From: Candidatus Gastranaerophilales bacterium
GTDB lineage: Bacteria > Cyanobacteriota > Vampirovibrionia > Gastranaerophilales > Gastranaerophilaceae
NCBI GenBank assembly: GCA_944325895.1
Contig: CALVCA010000001.1
Span: forward strand, 1-64,000
Length of the DNA stretch: 64,000 bases
Direction: 5' to 3'
Part shown: piece after piece, positions 8,888-16,951 of the stretch
Position numbering within the stretch: position 1 is the stretch's first letter
Layout: each line of letters starts with the position of its first letter
The notes under the pieces: model-generated
Databases searched by the model: none
Seen by the model: only the letters and a program-made list of their open reading frames with translations
Told to the model about the DNA's origin: nothing
Program-made: the position numbers and the translations under genes

Positions 8888-8905
8888 AACATCCGGGGGG
8901 ATGTT
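8888..8905 (-). other. Small perfect hairpin at the stop codon of the prepilin/S74 gene
   Basis: AACATCC and GGATGTT form a 7-bp stem with a four-base loop, beginning at the last base of the stop codon. It has no U-tract. It may protect the mRNA 3' end or aid the terminator beside it. Confidence 0.5.
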
Positions 8906-11415
8906 TATTTAATAAGCTTTTCCAATTTATCCATACGTGCTTTAAGCTCAGCATTTTCTCTTTTTAGCTGCTCAATCTCACTATCGTGAGTATTAACCCT
9001 ATTGACAAGCTCTTTAACATCTTCAACAACTTCTTGAACGAGTTTATCGAGCTGTTTTACGGCATTAATAACAGCATAGAACATATCTTCCATACGGATT
9101 CTCAAATACCCGTCGTCGCCTTTTGTGACAGCATTCGGGAAGATTTTTTCCAAATCCTGAGCCATTACACCGACTCTCGGAGTTTTATTTTCATCTTTTT
9201 TAAAGTTATAGTCAAACACTTTTAGTTTTCTGACTTCTTCTAATCCTGCTGTGTTTTCACCCTTGACGTTTTTAAGCCGCCGGTCAGAAGTTATATCATC
9301 AGTTGAAGGCATAGTTGCCATCCCACTGCCTCGAACAACAAAATTATTTGCTGCACCATATTCTAATTTATAAGTTGAGTATGCTCTGTTTGATAATGAT
9401 AAATAGATTGTCTTTTCGTCCTTTGGACCGACATATAAAGTATTATTTACTTGTAATACACCTCCAATTATCAAATTTCCTGGAATATATACATAGGAAT
9501 TTGAGTTACCTAAATATATAGCACTTTCATTGTTAGCAATATTCGGTTTATTATATCCAGGACCTGAGCTTTTACCAATGCAAATTACATTGGATTTGTC
9601 ATATACATTAGTACATGAATTAGAACCGATAGCAATATTATTAGAACCTTTTTCACTATTTTCTAATGCGGCAGTACCAATAGCAATATTATTATCACCA
9701 GTTGTATTAACTTTTAACGATTCATAGCCTAAACTTATATTCCCTTCCCCACTTGTAATATTCTTTGCAGCACTTTTCCCTACTGCAATATTTTTTGAAC
9801 CTGTAACACTATTAGTAGCACTTCCGGATAATGCACCACTTCCAACAGCTACATTATTATTTGCTCCACCTGCGAACATCAATGCATGATACCCAACAGC
9901 AACATTATCGTCACCTATTTTTTTACCGACAGAACCATCTTCTGGTGTTGTATATCTATCACCACCTGCCAAAGCGTTATTTCCTATCGCTGTATTGTAA
10001 TTTCCCGTTGAATTTTGAGCTAAAGCACCATAACCGAATGCATTATTACCTGAGCCTGATGTGTTTTTTATCAATGTTTGGTATCCTAAAGCTGTATTTC
10101 CTGAACCGGATGTATTATGTCTTAATGCATACGTACCTATACCTGTCAAACTCCCTGTATCTGTATTATTTAATAATGCTTGATAGCCTATACCTAAATT
10201 ATAACCAGCTGTATTATTTTGTAGTGCCTGATACCCTACACCTACATTACCTGCCCCTGTCTCATTATTATGTAATGCTTTGTATCCTACACCTATATTG
10301 CCTTTCCCAGTTAAATTATTATACATACTGCTTGGACCTATAGCTATATTATCTGATCCAGTAGTATTGAAATGTAAAGCTCCTAGTGGTGGGAGAAAAT
10401 CATTTATAGAACCAATACTGTTATAATTAGAACCAATCGCAACATTCCTTGAACCTGTGGTATTAAAATTAAGTGAATTTGAACCAATTGCTATATTAGC
10501 TATGCCAGATATATTCGAATTTAATGCAGGGGAACCTATTGCTATATTCAAAGATCCAGTTGTATTACTATTAAGGGAGCCGTTAATACTGTCGGTTAAA
10601 TTGCCCGAATATACTGTTGGGGGTAACTGTGAACCTATTGCAATATTCCTTGTCCCTGACGTATTACTTTTAAGCGTATTTGTACCAATCGCAATGTTTG
10701 AACTGCCACTAACATTAGAATGAAGTGATTTGGAACCAATAGCTGTATTTGAGCTGCTACTAGAGTTAGATGCAAGTGATAGGTAACCAATAGCTGTATT
10801 TAAGTTGCCACTAGTGTTATTTTGAAGTGCTTGACGACCAATAGCAGTATTAAAGCTGCCACTAGTGTTATCTTGAAGTGAAAAGGGACCAATAGCTGTA
10901 TTTGATTGACCGCTAGTGTTATTTTGTAAAGCAGTATACCCTATTGCTGTTATATTATGTCCTCCACCAGAATTAAGTGCTCCCATACCGATTACAGTTG
11001 AAAATGCCGGTAGGGTACCTGTTGTGTTACTATTAAGTGATATTGACTCTGCACTCATTCCTAACGCACCAACAGCATTACTCGGTCCTTTTAATAATAT
11101 ATGTCTTTGGCTTGTGGATGCCGTATTAATCAACAATCTGCTGTCGGGTTCTCCGCTTGCTTCTTCGTCCTGACCTATCATTGCGGTTTGTTTTCCTGCC
11201 AAACCAAAATATATATCCTGATTATTCGTTGAATATCTCCATGGAGATGATGTATCAACTAATCTTCTTTTTGTCATCAACGGTGCAAATGCCGCAAGTA
11301 TTATGGTTAATACCAGCATTACAACCATCATTTCAGCCAATGTAAAACCTTCAAAACTCCTGAAAAGCTTTAAGGAAGCCTTACTCGCCCCCCCCCCACG
11401 ATATGAAATCCGCAT
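8905..11415 (-). CDS. Prepilin-like N-terminus fused to YadA-like head repeats and a peptidase S74 chaperone
   Basis: 836 residues, start set by AGGAGG four nt upstream. Residues 1-23 form a basic leader ending in Gly23; FTLAE (24-28, Glu at +5) and about 20 hydrophobic residues follow, the type III signal of type IV pilins/pseudopilins cut by prepilin peptidase. From about residue 140 to 620 there are roughly 30 copies of a 17-residue unit NTAIGxxALxxNTSGxx, the left-handed beta-roll repeat of trimeric YadA-like adhesin heads. The C-terminus has SDRRLKN (Ser710-Asp711), VGVMAQDLEKIFP and a terminal coiled coil, the intramolecular chaperone of endosialidase/tail-spike proteins that self-cleaves at Ser-Asp after trimerisation. 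A G10 tract covers codons 6-10 (11388-11397). Probably a cell-surface, trimeric, pilus-associated adhesin. Confidence 0.9.
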   Translation of the reverse strand: MRISYRGGGASKASLKLFRSFEGFTLAEMMVVMLVLTIILAAFAPLMTKRRLVDTSSPWRYSTNNQDIYFGLAGKQTAMIGQDEEASGEPDSRLLINTASTSQRHILLKGPSNAVGALGMSAESISLNSNTTGTLPAFSTVIGMGALNSGGGHNITAIGYTALQNNTSGQSNTAIGPFSLQDNTSGSFNTAIGRQALQNNTSGNLNTAIGYLSLASNSSSSSNTAIGSKSLHSNVSGSSNIAIGTNTLKSNTSGTRNIAIGSQLPPTVYSGNLTDSINGSLNSNTTGSLNIAIGSPALNSNISGIANIAIGSNSLNFNTTGSRNVAIGSNYNSIGSINDFLPPLGALHFNTTGSDNIAIGPSSMYNNLTGKGNIGVGYKALHNNETGAGNVGVGYQALQNNTAGYNLGIGYQALLNNTDTGSLTGIGTYALRHNTSGSGNTALGYQTLIKNTSGSGNNAFGYGALAQNSTGNYNTAIGNNALAGGDRYTTPEDGSVGKKIGDDNVAVGYHALMFAGGANNNVAVGSGALSGSATNSVTGSKNIAVGKSAAKNITSGEGNISLGYESLKVNTTGDNNIAIGTAALENSEKGSNNIAIGSNSCTNVYDKSNVICIGKSSGPGYNKPNIANNESAIYLGNSNSYVYIPGNLIIGGVLQVNNTLYVGPKDEKTIYLSLSNRAYSTYKLEYGAANNFVVRGSGMATMPSTDDITSDRRLKNVKGENTAGLEEVRKLKVFDYNFKKDENKTPRVGVMAQDLEKIFPNAVTKGDDGYLRIRMEDMFYAVINAVKQLDKLVQEVVEDVKELVNRVNTHDSEIEQLKRENAELKARMDKLEKLIK
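9620..11030 (-). repeat. Degenerate 51-bp tandem coding repeats (NTAIG head repeats)
   Basis: Each 51-bp unit encodes 17 residues with the pattern NtAIGxxALxxNTSGxx. Copies at 10720-10930 are most alike at DNA level, suggesting recent duplication. Some units carry short inserts. Repeat number may vary between strains. Confidence 0.85.
11388..11397 (-). repeat. G10 homopolymer in codons 6-10 of the prepilin/S74 gene
   Basis: Ten C on the + strand are ten G in the coding strand, spanning the third base of the Arg6 codon's successor codons Gly7-Gly9 and the first base of Ala10. The gene is in frame as given. Gain or loss of one G would frameshift it before the pilin signal. Long G runs are rare in this AT-rich DNA. 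Confidence 0.85.
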
Positions 11416-11510
11416 TATGCCTCCTTTTCCTGCCTTTTTACTATTCTTTTTCTCTGCATTTTTATTAACTTACTTAATCATAGCATAAGTATTATTTTAT
11501 TGCAATAATT

Positions 11511-11531
11511 AAGCAGGCAATTTGCCTGCTT
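11511..11531 (-). terminator. Terminator after ferritin
   Basis: AAGCAGGCAA and TTGCCTGCTT form a nearly perfect 10-bp stem touching the ferritin stop codon region. The downstream minus-strand sequence is AT-rich (AATTATTG) with only a weak U-tract. Confidence 0.7.
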
Positions 11532-12039
11532 AATCGTATTGGTGTTTTTTATATTCTCGTTTTGACAGTTCTTTGTCTATTAAATATAATGAGGATTTTT
11601 CATCTCCAAACATTTTTAGTTTTGTAATTATATCGCTTGCATTGCTTTCTTCTTCAACCTGTTCTTTTATGTACCAGTTTATGAAATTCCTTGTTGCCAA
11701 ATCACACTCATCCAATGACATATTAGCTATTATATCTATTGATGAAGTAACATATTTTTCGTGTTCCAATATTCTTTCAAAAACATTCAAAGGCGATTTA
11801 AAATTTGTTTCAGGAACATTTATACTTTTAAAATCAATTTTAGCATTCCGATCAATTATGTAGTCAAAAATTATCATGCCATGATCCATTTCTTCCTGTG
11901 CCTGAACTTTTGTCCAATTAGCAAATCCGTGTAATCCCATTTCATCAAAATATGCAGACATTGCTAAATACAGGTACGCTGAATAGAATTCTTTATTAAT
12001 TTGTTCATTTAAAATTGATATTACTTTTTCGTTAATCAT
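11530..12039 (-). CDS. ftnA: Non-haem bacterial ferritin
   Basis: 169 residues; start at 12039, with GGAGG six nt upstream. The four-helix ferritin pattern is clear: NEQINKEFYSAYLYLAMSAYFDE carries the first ferroxidase Glu, AQEEMDHG the second Glu and the His, HEKYVTSSID the third helix, and KEQVEEES the remaining Glu residues. It oxidises and stores iron in a 24-subunit shell in the cytoplasm. Its start overlaps the last 8 nt of the desulfoferrodoxin gene, so the two are co-translated. Together they remove superoxide and the free iron that fuels Fenton chemistry. Confidence 0.92.
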   Translation of the reverse strand: MINEKVISILNEQINKEFYSAYLYLAMSAYFDEMGLHGFANWTKVQAQEEMDHGMIIFDYIIDRNAKIDFKSINVPETNFKSPLNVFERILEHEKYVTSSIDIIANMSLDECDLATRNFINWYIKEQVEEESNASDIITKLKMFGDEKSSLYLIDKELSKREYKKHQYD

Positions 12040-12421
12040 TTTTAGCCTCCCACAGACCGTGTATATTACAATATTCCAATGCACAAACCTCATCCGTTTC
12101 AGTTACAAATTCAGGCTCCATGCCGGGATACAGATAATGAAGTTTTACATCGTTTTTATCTTTTGAAATTGTTTCAATAAACATTATATAGTGTTCATCA
12201 ACCATAGGATGCGGTGTTGAACTTACTTTAATTACATTTTCACCTTTCTCATTTTTTTCAAATACCGGCAGATGCTTTTCTAAACCTTCAAAATCTTTGT
12301 CCTTTGGGGCTACTTTTTCCATCATCTCGCCGCAGCATACAAGTTCTCCTGCACCGGATAGCAAAACTTGCACCATGTTGCCGCATATGTTGCATCTGTA
12401 AAGCTCAAGTCGTTCAGTCAT
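12032..12421 (-). CDS. dfx: Desulfoferrodoxin (superoxide reductase, two-centre type)
   Basis: 129 residues from the ATG at 12421, with AAGGAG upstream; the longer frame to 12511 adds unrelated sequence. The N-terminal CNIC and CC (VCCGEMM) form the rubredoxin-like centre I. EKHLPVFE contains the catalytic Glu-Lys and a His ligand, TPHPMVDEHYI gives two more His, and CNIHGLW supplies the Cys and last His of centre II. It reduces superoxide to peroxide without producing oxygen, using rubredoxin-type donors. It is first in the operon with ferritin. Confidence 0.95.
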   Translation of the reverse strand: MTERLELYRCNICGNMVQVLLSGAGELVCCGEMMEKVAPKDKDFEGLEKHLPVFEKNEKGENVIKVSSTPHPMVDEHYIMFIETISKDKNDVKLHYLYPGMEPEFVTETDEVCALEYCNIHGLWEAKND

Positions 12422-12555
12422 ATTATTACTCCTTTCTTGTGTACAAGATATTATTAAATTTTGTTTTTCACATTGCACAAAAGGACAAATGAGTGTAATA
12501 ATATTTGGCAAAAAGTTATTAACAAACTTATTGTCTTAATCCATTTTTCCCTTCC

Positions 12556-12661
12556 GCTCGTCATCCTGTGGGCTTTGCCCGAATGTTCTCATTTAATAAT
12601 CACATGAGATTCTTCGCTTCGCTCAGAATAACTGACGGGGAGTTCGCTCAGAATGACGGGG
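12556..12661. repeat. REP-like palindromic intergenic element
   Basis: This GC-richer patch in an otherwise AT-rich 346-bp gap contains TTCGCTCAGAAT twice (12618-12629, 12643-12654), each followed by a GACGGGG, a GGGCTTTGCCC hairpin, and CGTCAT/ATGACG inverted ends. The same TTCTGAGCGAAGCGAAG-type words are known to me as dispersed repeats in many bacterial genomes. No gene is in the gap. It lies between the desulfoferrodoxin promoter region and the kinase promoter. Confidence 0.65.
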
Positions 12662-12729
12662 CACCTCACTTTAGATACAATCTTATACACTTATTCCCTT
12701 CTATAAATTATTGCAACTTTGTAAACAAT

Positions 12730-12758
12730 TTGTTCTTATTTAAATAATAAACTATAAT
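12730..12758 (+). promoter_or_regulatory. Promoter giving a near-leaderless mRNA for the hybrid kinase operon
   Basis: TTGTTC (12730-12735), 17-nt spacer, TATAAT (12753-12758). The ATG is 9 nt after the -10, and there is no Shine-Dalgarno. Confidence 0.65.
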
Positions 12759-12767
12759 TAAAGTATT

Positions 12768-14336
12768 ATGGGTAAAATAGTTGTTGTTGATGATGAAAAA
12801 ATTGTTACTTCGGCATTTAAAACACTTTTAAAAGTCGAAGGATTTGATGATGCTCATTTTTTCAATAACCCAAAAGATGCACTGCTGTTTTTGAAAAAGG
12901 AAACTCCTGATTTAATTATTTCTGATTTTATAATGCCCGAAATGAACGGTTTGGAATTTTTAACTGCCGCAAAAAAATTGCATTCCGATGTTTCAATGAT
13001 ACTTTTAACCGGTTATGCTGACAAAGAAAATGCAATCAAGGCTATTAATGAAATCGGATTATATAAATATATTGAAAAGCCGTGGGATAATGATGATTTA
13101 ATTTTAAATATTAAAAACGGGATTGAACGCAGCCATTTGCTTAAAAAATTAAACGAAAAAATTGATGAACTGGAAAAAGCAAAAAATGAATTAGAAAATT
13201 ATTCCCAAAATTTGGAACAAATGGTAAAGGAAAGAACTGCTGATTTAACTGCCGCAAATTTAAAATTAAGCGGTATAATAAATTACTGTGCTGACGGAAT
13301 AATTATAATAGACAGACTTGGGATTATTGAACAGGTAAATCCTGCCTGTGAAAATATGACTGGGCTTTCAGAAACTGCTTTATGCCATATGAAGCTGCAA
13401 GAAATTGCTTATTCCGATAATGTTGATTTTAATAAAGCGGGTAAATCAGGAATTTTCGGGTTAGGTAAAGAAAAATCTGAAATCTTAATCAGAGATTGTT
13501 ATATAAGAAATGCATTAAGCGATAAAAGAATTCCAGTCGAAATTAATTTTGCATCAATTTCGACTGAAGAAAAAGAAAGATATGTCGGTGTTATACGTGA
13601 TGTCAGCCTTCAAAAGGATACCGAAAGGTTGAGGGATGATTTTATTGCAACACTGACGCACGATTTAAGAACACCGCTTTTGGCAGCTATTCAGACATTG
13701 AAATTTTTCCTTGACGGCTCTTTGGGTGTGCTTGACGAAAAACAGACTGTTTTGCTCTCAACTATGCTTCACAGTAATGAAGATTTACTCGGGCTTGTCA
13801 ATGCACTTTTGGAAGTATATAAGTTTGAAAGCGGTAAATTAACTTTATGTAAAACTATTTTCCCGCCAAAATATTTGATTGAACAGTGTTTTGACGAGTT
13901 AAAACCGCTTGCTGACAATAAAAATATTGAATTTATTTTAAATTGTGACATTAGTGATGACGTTGAAATTTTAGCAGACAAAGGCGAAATTAAACGTGTT
14001 ATGATAAATCTTTGCGGTAATGCGGTTAATTATACAAATAAAAACGGTAAAATTGAAGTTTTTGCTAAAGCTCAAGCCGGTGATTTTATATTTTCAGTAA
14101 ATGATAACGGTAATGGTATTCCTAAAGAAGATATTCCGCTTTTGTTTACAAGATTTTCGCAAGGGACGAGTAAAAAACGCTCTACCGGTACAGGGCTCGG
14201 ACTTTATCTGTCACGCCAAATTGTTGAAGCTCACGGCGGCAAAATTTGGCTTGAATCTAAATTACAAAAAGGCAGTGAATTTTCATTTATTTTACCTAAT
14301 TCAGTTCAAAAGAAAGTAAAGGTTTCAAATGGCTAA
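12768..14336 (+). CDS. Hybrid REC-PAS-histidine kinase
   Basis: 522 residues. An N-terminal receiver domain (VVVDDE, phospho-acceptor Asp53 in IISDFIMPEMNG, Thr in LLTGYAD, Lys in EKPW) is followed by a coiled coil (about 125-165), a PAS domain (about 165-285), and a HisKA/HATPase core with His298 in TLTHDLRTPL, the N box NLCGNAVNYT, DNGNGIP, FSQGTSKKRS and GTGLGLYLS. No membrane helix is present, so it is a cytoplasmic sensor controlled by another kinase through its own REC domain. Its stop overlaps by 8 nt the start of a LuxR-type regulator, its probable partner. Confidence 0.92.
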   Translation: MGKIVVVDDEKIVTSAFKTLLKVEGFDDAHFFNNPKDALLFLKKETPDLIISDFIMPEMNGLEFLTAAKKLHSDVSMILLTGYADKENAIKAINEIGLYKYIEKPWDNDDLILNIKNGIERSHLLKKLNEKIDELEKAKNELENYSQNLEQMVKERTADLTAANLKLSGIINYCADGIIIIDRLGIIEQVNPACENMTGLSETALCHMKLQEIAYSDNVDFNKAGKSGIFGLGKEKSEILIRDCYIRNALSDKRIPVEINFASISTEEKERYVGVIRDVSLQKDTERLRDDFIATLTHDLRTPLLAAIQTLKFFLDGSLGVLDEKQTVLLSTMLHSNEDLLGLVNALLEVYKFESGKLTLCKTIFPPKYLIEQCFDELKPLADNKNIEFILNCDISDDVEILADKGEIKRVMINLCGNAVNYTNKNGKIEVFAKAQAGDFIFSVNDNGNGIPKEDIPLLFTRFSQGTSKKRSTGTGLGLYLSRQIVEAHGGKIWLESKLQKGSEFSFILPNSVQKKVKVSNG

Positions 14337-15000
14337 AATAAGAGTTTTGATTGTAGAAGATCACGATATGGCAAGAATGGGATTATCGGTTATTTTATCA
14401 AAAAATCCTGATATTGAGATTATGGATATGTCCGCTGACGGTGAAGATGGTGTTGAAAAAGCTTTAAAATTAAAGCCTGATTTAGTTATAATGGACATCG
14501 GACTCCCGACCATTGACGGTATTGAAGCAACACGAAAAATTAAAGCTGTTAATCCTGAGATAAAAGTTCTCATGTATACATCCCGAGAAGATGAAGATGA
14601 CATATTTGATTCATTTAAAGCCGGTGCTGACGGTTATATAACCAAAGGTGCAACTTCAGAGCAAACCGTTGCGGCAACTGTTGCTGTCAGTGAAGGTGCA
14701 GGATGGCTTGATCCTGCTATTGCCAAAATTGTTCTTACAAATATTAGAAAAAGCACTGCTGTTGAAAAAAAACGTGGTGAAATCAACTATAAGCTGGGAA
14801 AAAATCTTTACGGTTTGACTGAAAGAGAAATGGAAGTTTTGGCATTAATTGTTGATGGGATGAGTAATCCGCAGATTTCCGAAAAATTGGTAATTACGCT
14901 TTCTACTACTAAAACTCATGTTCACAGTATTTTACAAAAATTATATGCAGAAAGCCGTTCTAAGGCTGTTGCTACAGCAATGAAAGAGGGTTTGGTGTAA
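14329..15000 (+). CDS. NarL/FixJ-family response regulator
   Basis: 223 residues. The receiver domain has VEDHD acidic residues, the acceptor Asp in LVIMDIGLP, Thr in MYTSRE and Lys in YITKGA. The C-terminal LuxR helix-turn-helix runs GLTEREMEVLALIVDGMSN to THVHSILQKLYAESRSKAV. It is a DNA-binding transcription regulator, presumably phosphorylated by the overlapping hybrid kinase. Linker residues 125-155 are Lys/Glu-rich. Targets unknown; the lipoprotein gene one nt downstream is the nearest candidate for co-regulation. Confidence 0.92.
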   Translation: MAKIRVLIVEDHDMARMGLSVILSKNPDIEIMDMSADGEDGVEKALKLKPDLVIMDIGLPTIDGIEATRKIKAVNPEIKVLMYTSREDEDDIFDSFKAGADGYITKGATSEQTVAATVAVSEGAGWLDPAIAKIVLTNIRKSTAVEKKRGEINYKLGKNLYGLTEREMEVLALIVDGMSNPQISEKLVITLSTTKTHVHSILQKLYAESRSKAVATAMKEGLV

Positions 15001-15001
15001 T

Positions 15002-16336
15002 TTGCGTTTCAAAATTCTTTTATTAATATTAACAATTTTTATTTCATCCTGTACTGTATATGCATTTAAAAAAGATGTCAGAGAGCGTGAAGCTGAATAT
15101 CTGCTAAATGTTCAAAAACAAGAAGAAAAAGAGAAATACGAACGTAAAAAATTAGATTATAAACCTTCAGGCTACATGACTGTTGATGAATATGAAAATT
15201 TGTCACGATATAGAGATAAATCTAATGATGAAATTAAGTTTCCTGAACCTGTAAAAGGTTCAGATATGAAATATATACCAAAACCGACTTATCGTATAGT
15301 AGGCTACAATGATCCTCCTGGAAGTCCTGATTTAAATATTACAAAAAAATTCTATCAATTAAGACAGTATAACGGTCAGGGGATAACTTCACCGGATTAT
15401 TCTATAATGGTCTATCCTGTTGTTTATTATTATCCTAACAGTGCTTCAACTGCGTGTGATTTGTTTGTTATTCCTCTTAAAAAAACTGGTACTCCGTTAA
15501 GCAGGATTATGAGTGCTAACGCTGTTCATCGTATTCCTGAGCCTATTTTGTCAACAGAAAAAGCTATTGATAATAATTATACTTTTAGAACGCTTACTCC
15601 TATTGATTTTTCATCTGACGGTACTAAACTTTTGGTCAAGGAAAAACTTGGTAATTCTCATGACGGAATTTGGCAAACTAATGCAATTATTTATGATTTT
15701 GAAACAAAAAACTCCTATAATCTCGTTGAACTGCGTGACTCCATTATCTATTATTGGAAAGAATACAAGAATTTAAGACTGGATGATGTAAGATGGGATA
15801 TTTATCCATTAGGTTTTTTAAAAGATGAACCTGATCGTGTAGCAGCTTATGCATATGCATACACCGGCAGACGTCCGATTTTCTTGGGAATTTGGAGTAC
15901 TGATGGCGAACAGTCAAGGCTTATATCGTTTGATATTGAACAAGTCGCAATCAGTGTAAATGGTTTTAAGCTCGTTCAAGATGGTGTTGTTCAGCCGATT
16001 ATTTTAGAAAAAGAAGAAGAAGCTTTGAAAAAAAGCGAGGAGCTTCAAAAGAAAGCCGATGAAGAAAAAATGAAAGCTGATTTTAAACAAATGGAAATTG
16101 AATATAAACAAAAATTAAAAGAAATGGATGAAGAGTTTAAACTTAAGCATAAAGATTATAAAATGCAGCAAAAGATTAAAGGATCGACAACTTTTAACGA
16201 AACTCCGGCTAAATTTAAAGAATTAAAAATTAAGCAGCTGCAAAATGAAATTAAAAAAGAAGAAAAACAGTTGGAAAAAGAGCTTAATTATATTAAAAAA
16301 TTAGATGAAAAATTACAAAAATCTAACCAAAAATAA
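15002..16336 (+). CDS. Putative lipoprotein with a coiled-coil C-terminus
   Basis: 444 residues starting at TTG, one nt after the regulator's stop. A GAGGG in the preceding coding end could serve as ribosome site. The N-terminus is MRFKILLLILTIFISSC: a short hydrophobic core ending in lipobox ISSC, so Cys17 is probably acylated. The middle (about 90-325) is Tyr/Pro-rich, with beta-strand-like segments of unknown fold. Residues 335-444 are a long Lys/Glu coiled coil. It probably sits on the outer face of a membrane. It is the last gene of the kinase/regulator operon. Family not recognised. Confidence 0.75.
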   Translation: MRFKILLLILTIFISSCTVYAFKKDVREREAEYLLNVQKQEEKEKYERKKLDYKPSGYMTVDEYENLSRYRDKSNDEIKFPEPVKGSDMKYIPKPTYRIVGYNDPPGSPDLNITKKFYQLRQYNGQGITSPDYSIMVYPVVYYYPNSASTACDLFVIPLKKTGTPLSRIMSANAVHRIPEPILSTEKAIDNNYTFRTLTPIDFSSDGTKLLVKEKLGNSHDGIWQTNAIIYDFETKNSYNLVELRDSIIYYWKEYKNLRLDDVRWDIYPLGFLKDEPDRVAAYAYAYTGRRPIFLGIWSTDGEQSRLISFDIEQVAISVNGFKLVQDGVVQPIILEKEEEALKKSEELQKKADEEKMKADFKQMEIEYKQKLKEMDEEFKLKHKDYKMQQKIKGSTTFNETPAKFKELKIKQLQNEIKKEEKQLEKELNYIKKLDEKLQKSNQK

Positions 16337-16571
16337 TTTTTTCTTTTTCTTTCCTTGAAAGATGCTTTATGCGGTATTCTTCTTTTTGAGCTTCATTTTT
16401 TGTATCGAATTTTTTTTGCCAAAGTAGTTTTACAGGTTTATTTGCTTTTGTATATTTTGCTCCCATCCCCTTTAAATGCAATTGATAGCGTTTTTCAACA
16501 TTATCAGTGTACCCGCAGTAAAATGTGTTGCGTTCAGTTAAAATTATATAGACATAAAATTTCTTATCCAT
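16323..16571 (-). CDS. Small GIY-YIG nuclease-domain protein (YhbQ-like, UPF0213)
   Basis: 82 residues. YVYIILTERNTFYCGYTDN is the GIY-YIG core in a relaxed form, followed by the conserved RYQLHLKGMGAKYTK (Arg and His) and KNEAQKEEYRIKHLSRKEK with the catalytic Glu and terminal basic helix. The length matches the stand-alone UPF0213 family. Enzymes of this fold cut DNA; the cellular role of YhbQ-type proteins is not settled. It overlaps the convergent lipoprotein gene by 14 nt. Confidence 0.9.
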   Translation of the reverse strand: MDKKFYVYIILTERNTFYCGYTDNVEKRYQLHLKGMGAKYTKANKPVKLLWQKKFDTKNEAQKEEYRIKHLSRKEKEKIIFG

Positions 16572-16585
16572 AATTTGATTAAAAC

Positions 16586-16615
16586 AAAAGCGGTTGAATT
16601 AAACAACCGCTTTTT
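16586..16615. terminator. Bidirectional terminator
   Basis: AAAAGCGGTTG and CAACCGCTTTTT form an 11-bp stem around a 7-nt loop, with U-tracts on both strands. On the minus strand it follows the Gly/Cys-rich small protein gene by about 10 nt. Confidence 0.85.
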
Positions 16616-16624
16616 AATGTATAT

Positions 16625-16951
16625 TTAACAAACTGATGAAAAGCCTCCGCCGCCTGACGAAAATCCTCCGCAGCTTCCGCCCGCCGAACAAAATCCGCCG
16701 CCTAATGCGGACACTGCATTTGAAAATGATGCCAAAAACCCGCCGCTCACGTCACTGCCTTCTGAGGTTGTGTACATGCTGTAATCTACCGCAAAAGGAT
16801 TACTCGAAATAAATTCATCATACTGACCCATTGTCAGTAGTCCGTCTGAAAATAACATTGCCAGTGATCCCGACGTTTCAACTATTTCTGACGGCTTTTG
16901 TGTTTCATTTACATAAGATCTTTCATTTGGCTTTTGTGTCAGTGTTATCAT
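16625..16951 (-). CDS. Small protein with a Gly/Ser/Cys-rich tail
   Basis: 108 residues, start with GAGG about 9 nt upstream. The first 75 residues are ordinary and acidic, without a signal peptide. Residues 84-108 are almost only Gly, Ser, Phe and three Cys (FCSAGGSCGGFSSGGGG...SVC ending). The tail might be a flexible metal-binding or crosslinked segment, or a substrate for modification. No recognisable cyclodehydratase or maturase is adjacent, so a peptide natural product is only a remote possibility. It has its own terminator. No family recognised. Confidence 0.65.
   Translation of the reverse strand: MITLTQKPNERSYVNETQKPSEIVETSGSLAMLFSDGLLTMGQYDEFISSNPFAVDYSMYTTSEGSDVSGGFLASFSNAVSALGGGFCSAGGSCGGFSSGGGGFSSVC

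Noticed and set aside
8707-8892. A 61-residue frame on the minus strand
   Set aside because: It overlaps the SRP RNA and its promoter, and has no similarity or ribosome site that would make it a gene.
9831-10343. A 170-residue + strand frame, rich in Tyr, His and Leu
   Set aside because: It is the antisense shadow of the repeat region of the prepilin/S74 gene.
9620-11030. Regular tandem repeats that could suggest a CRISPR array
   Set aside because: The 51-bp units are translated continuously as NTAIG head repeats in one frame, have no unique spacers, and no cas genes are nearby.
8905-11415. Phage tail-fibre gene or prophage remnant, because of the S74 chaperone
   Set aside because: The N-terminus is a prepilin signal, not a baseplate anchor, and there are no other phage genes in the region.
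16625-16951. Microcin B17-type thiazole/oxazole peptide precursor
   Set aside because: The Gly/Ser/Cys tail is similar in composition, but no YcaO, dehydrogenase or export genes are adjacent, so I keep it only as a curiosity.
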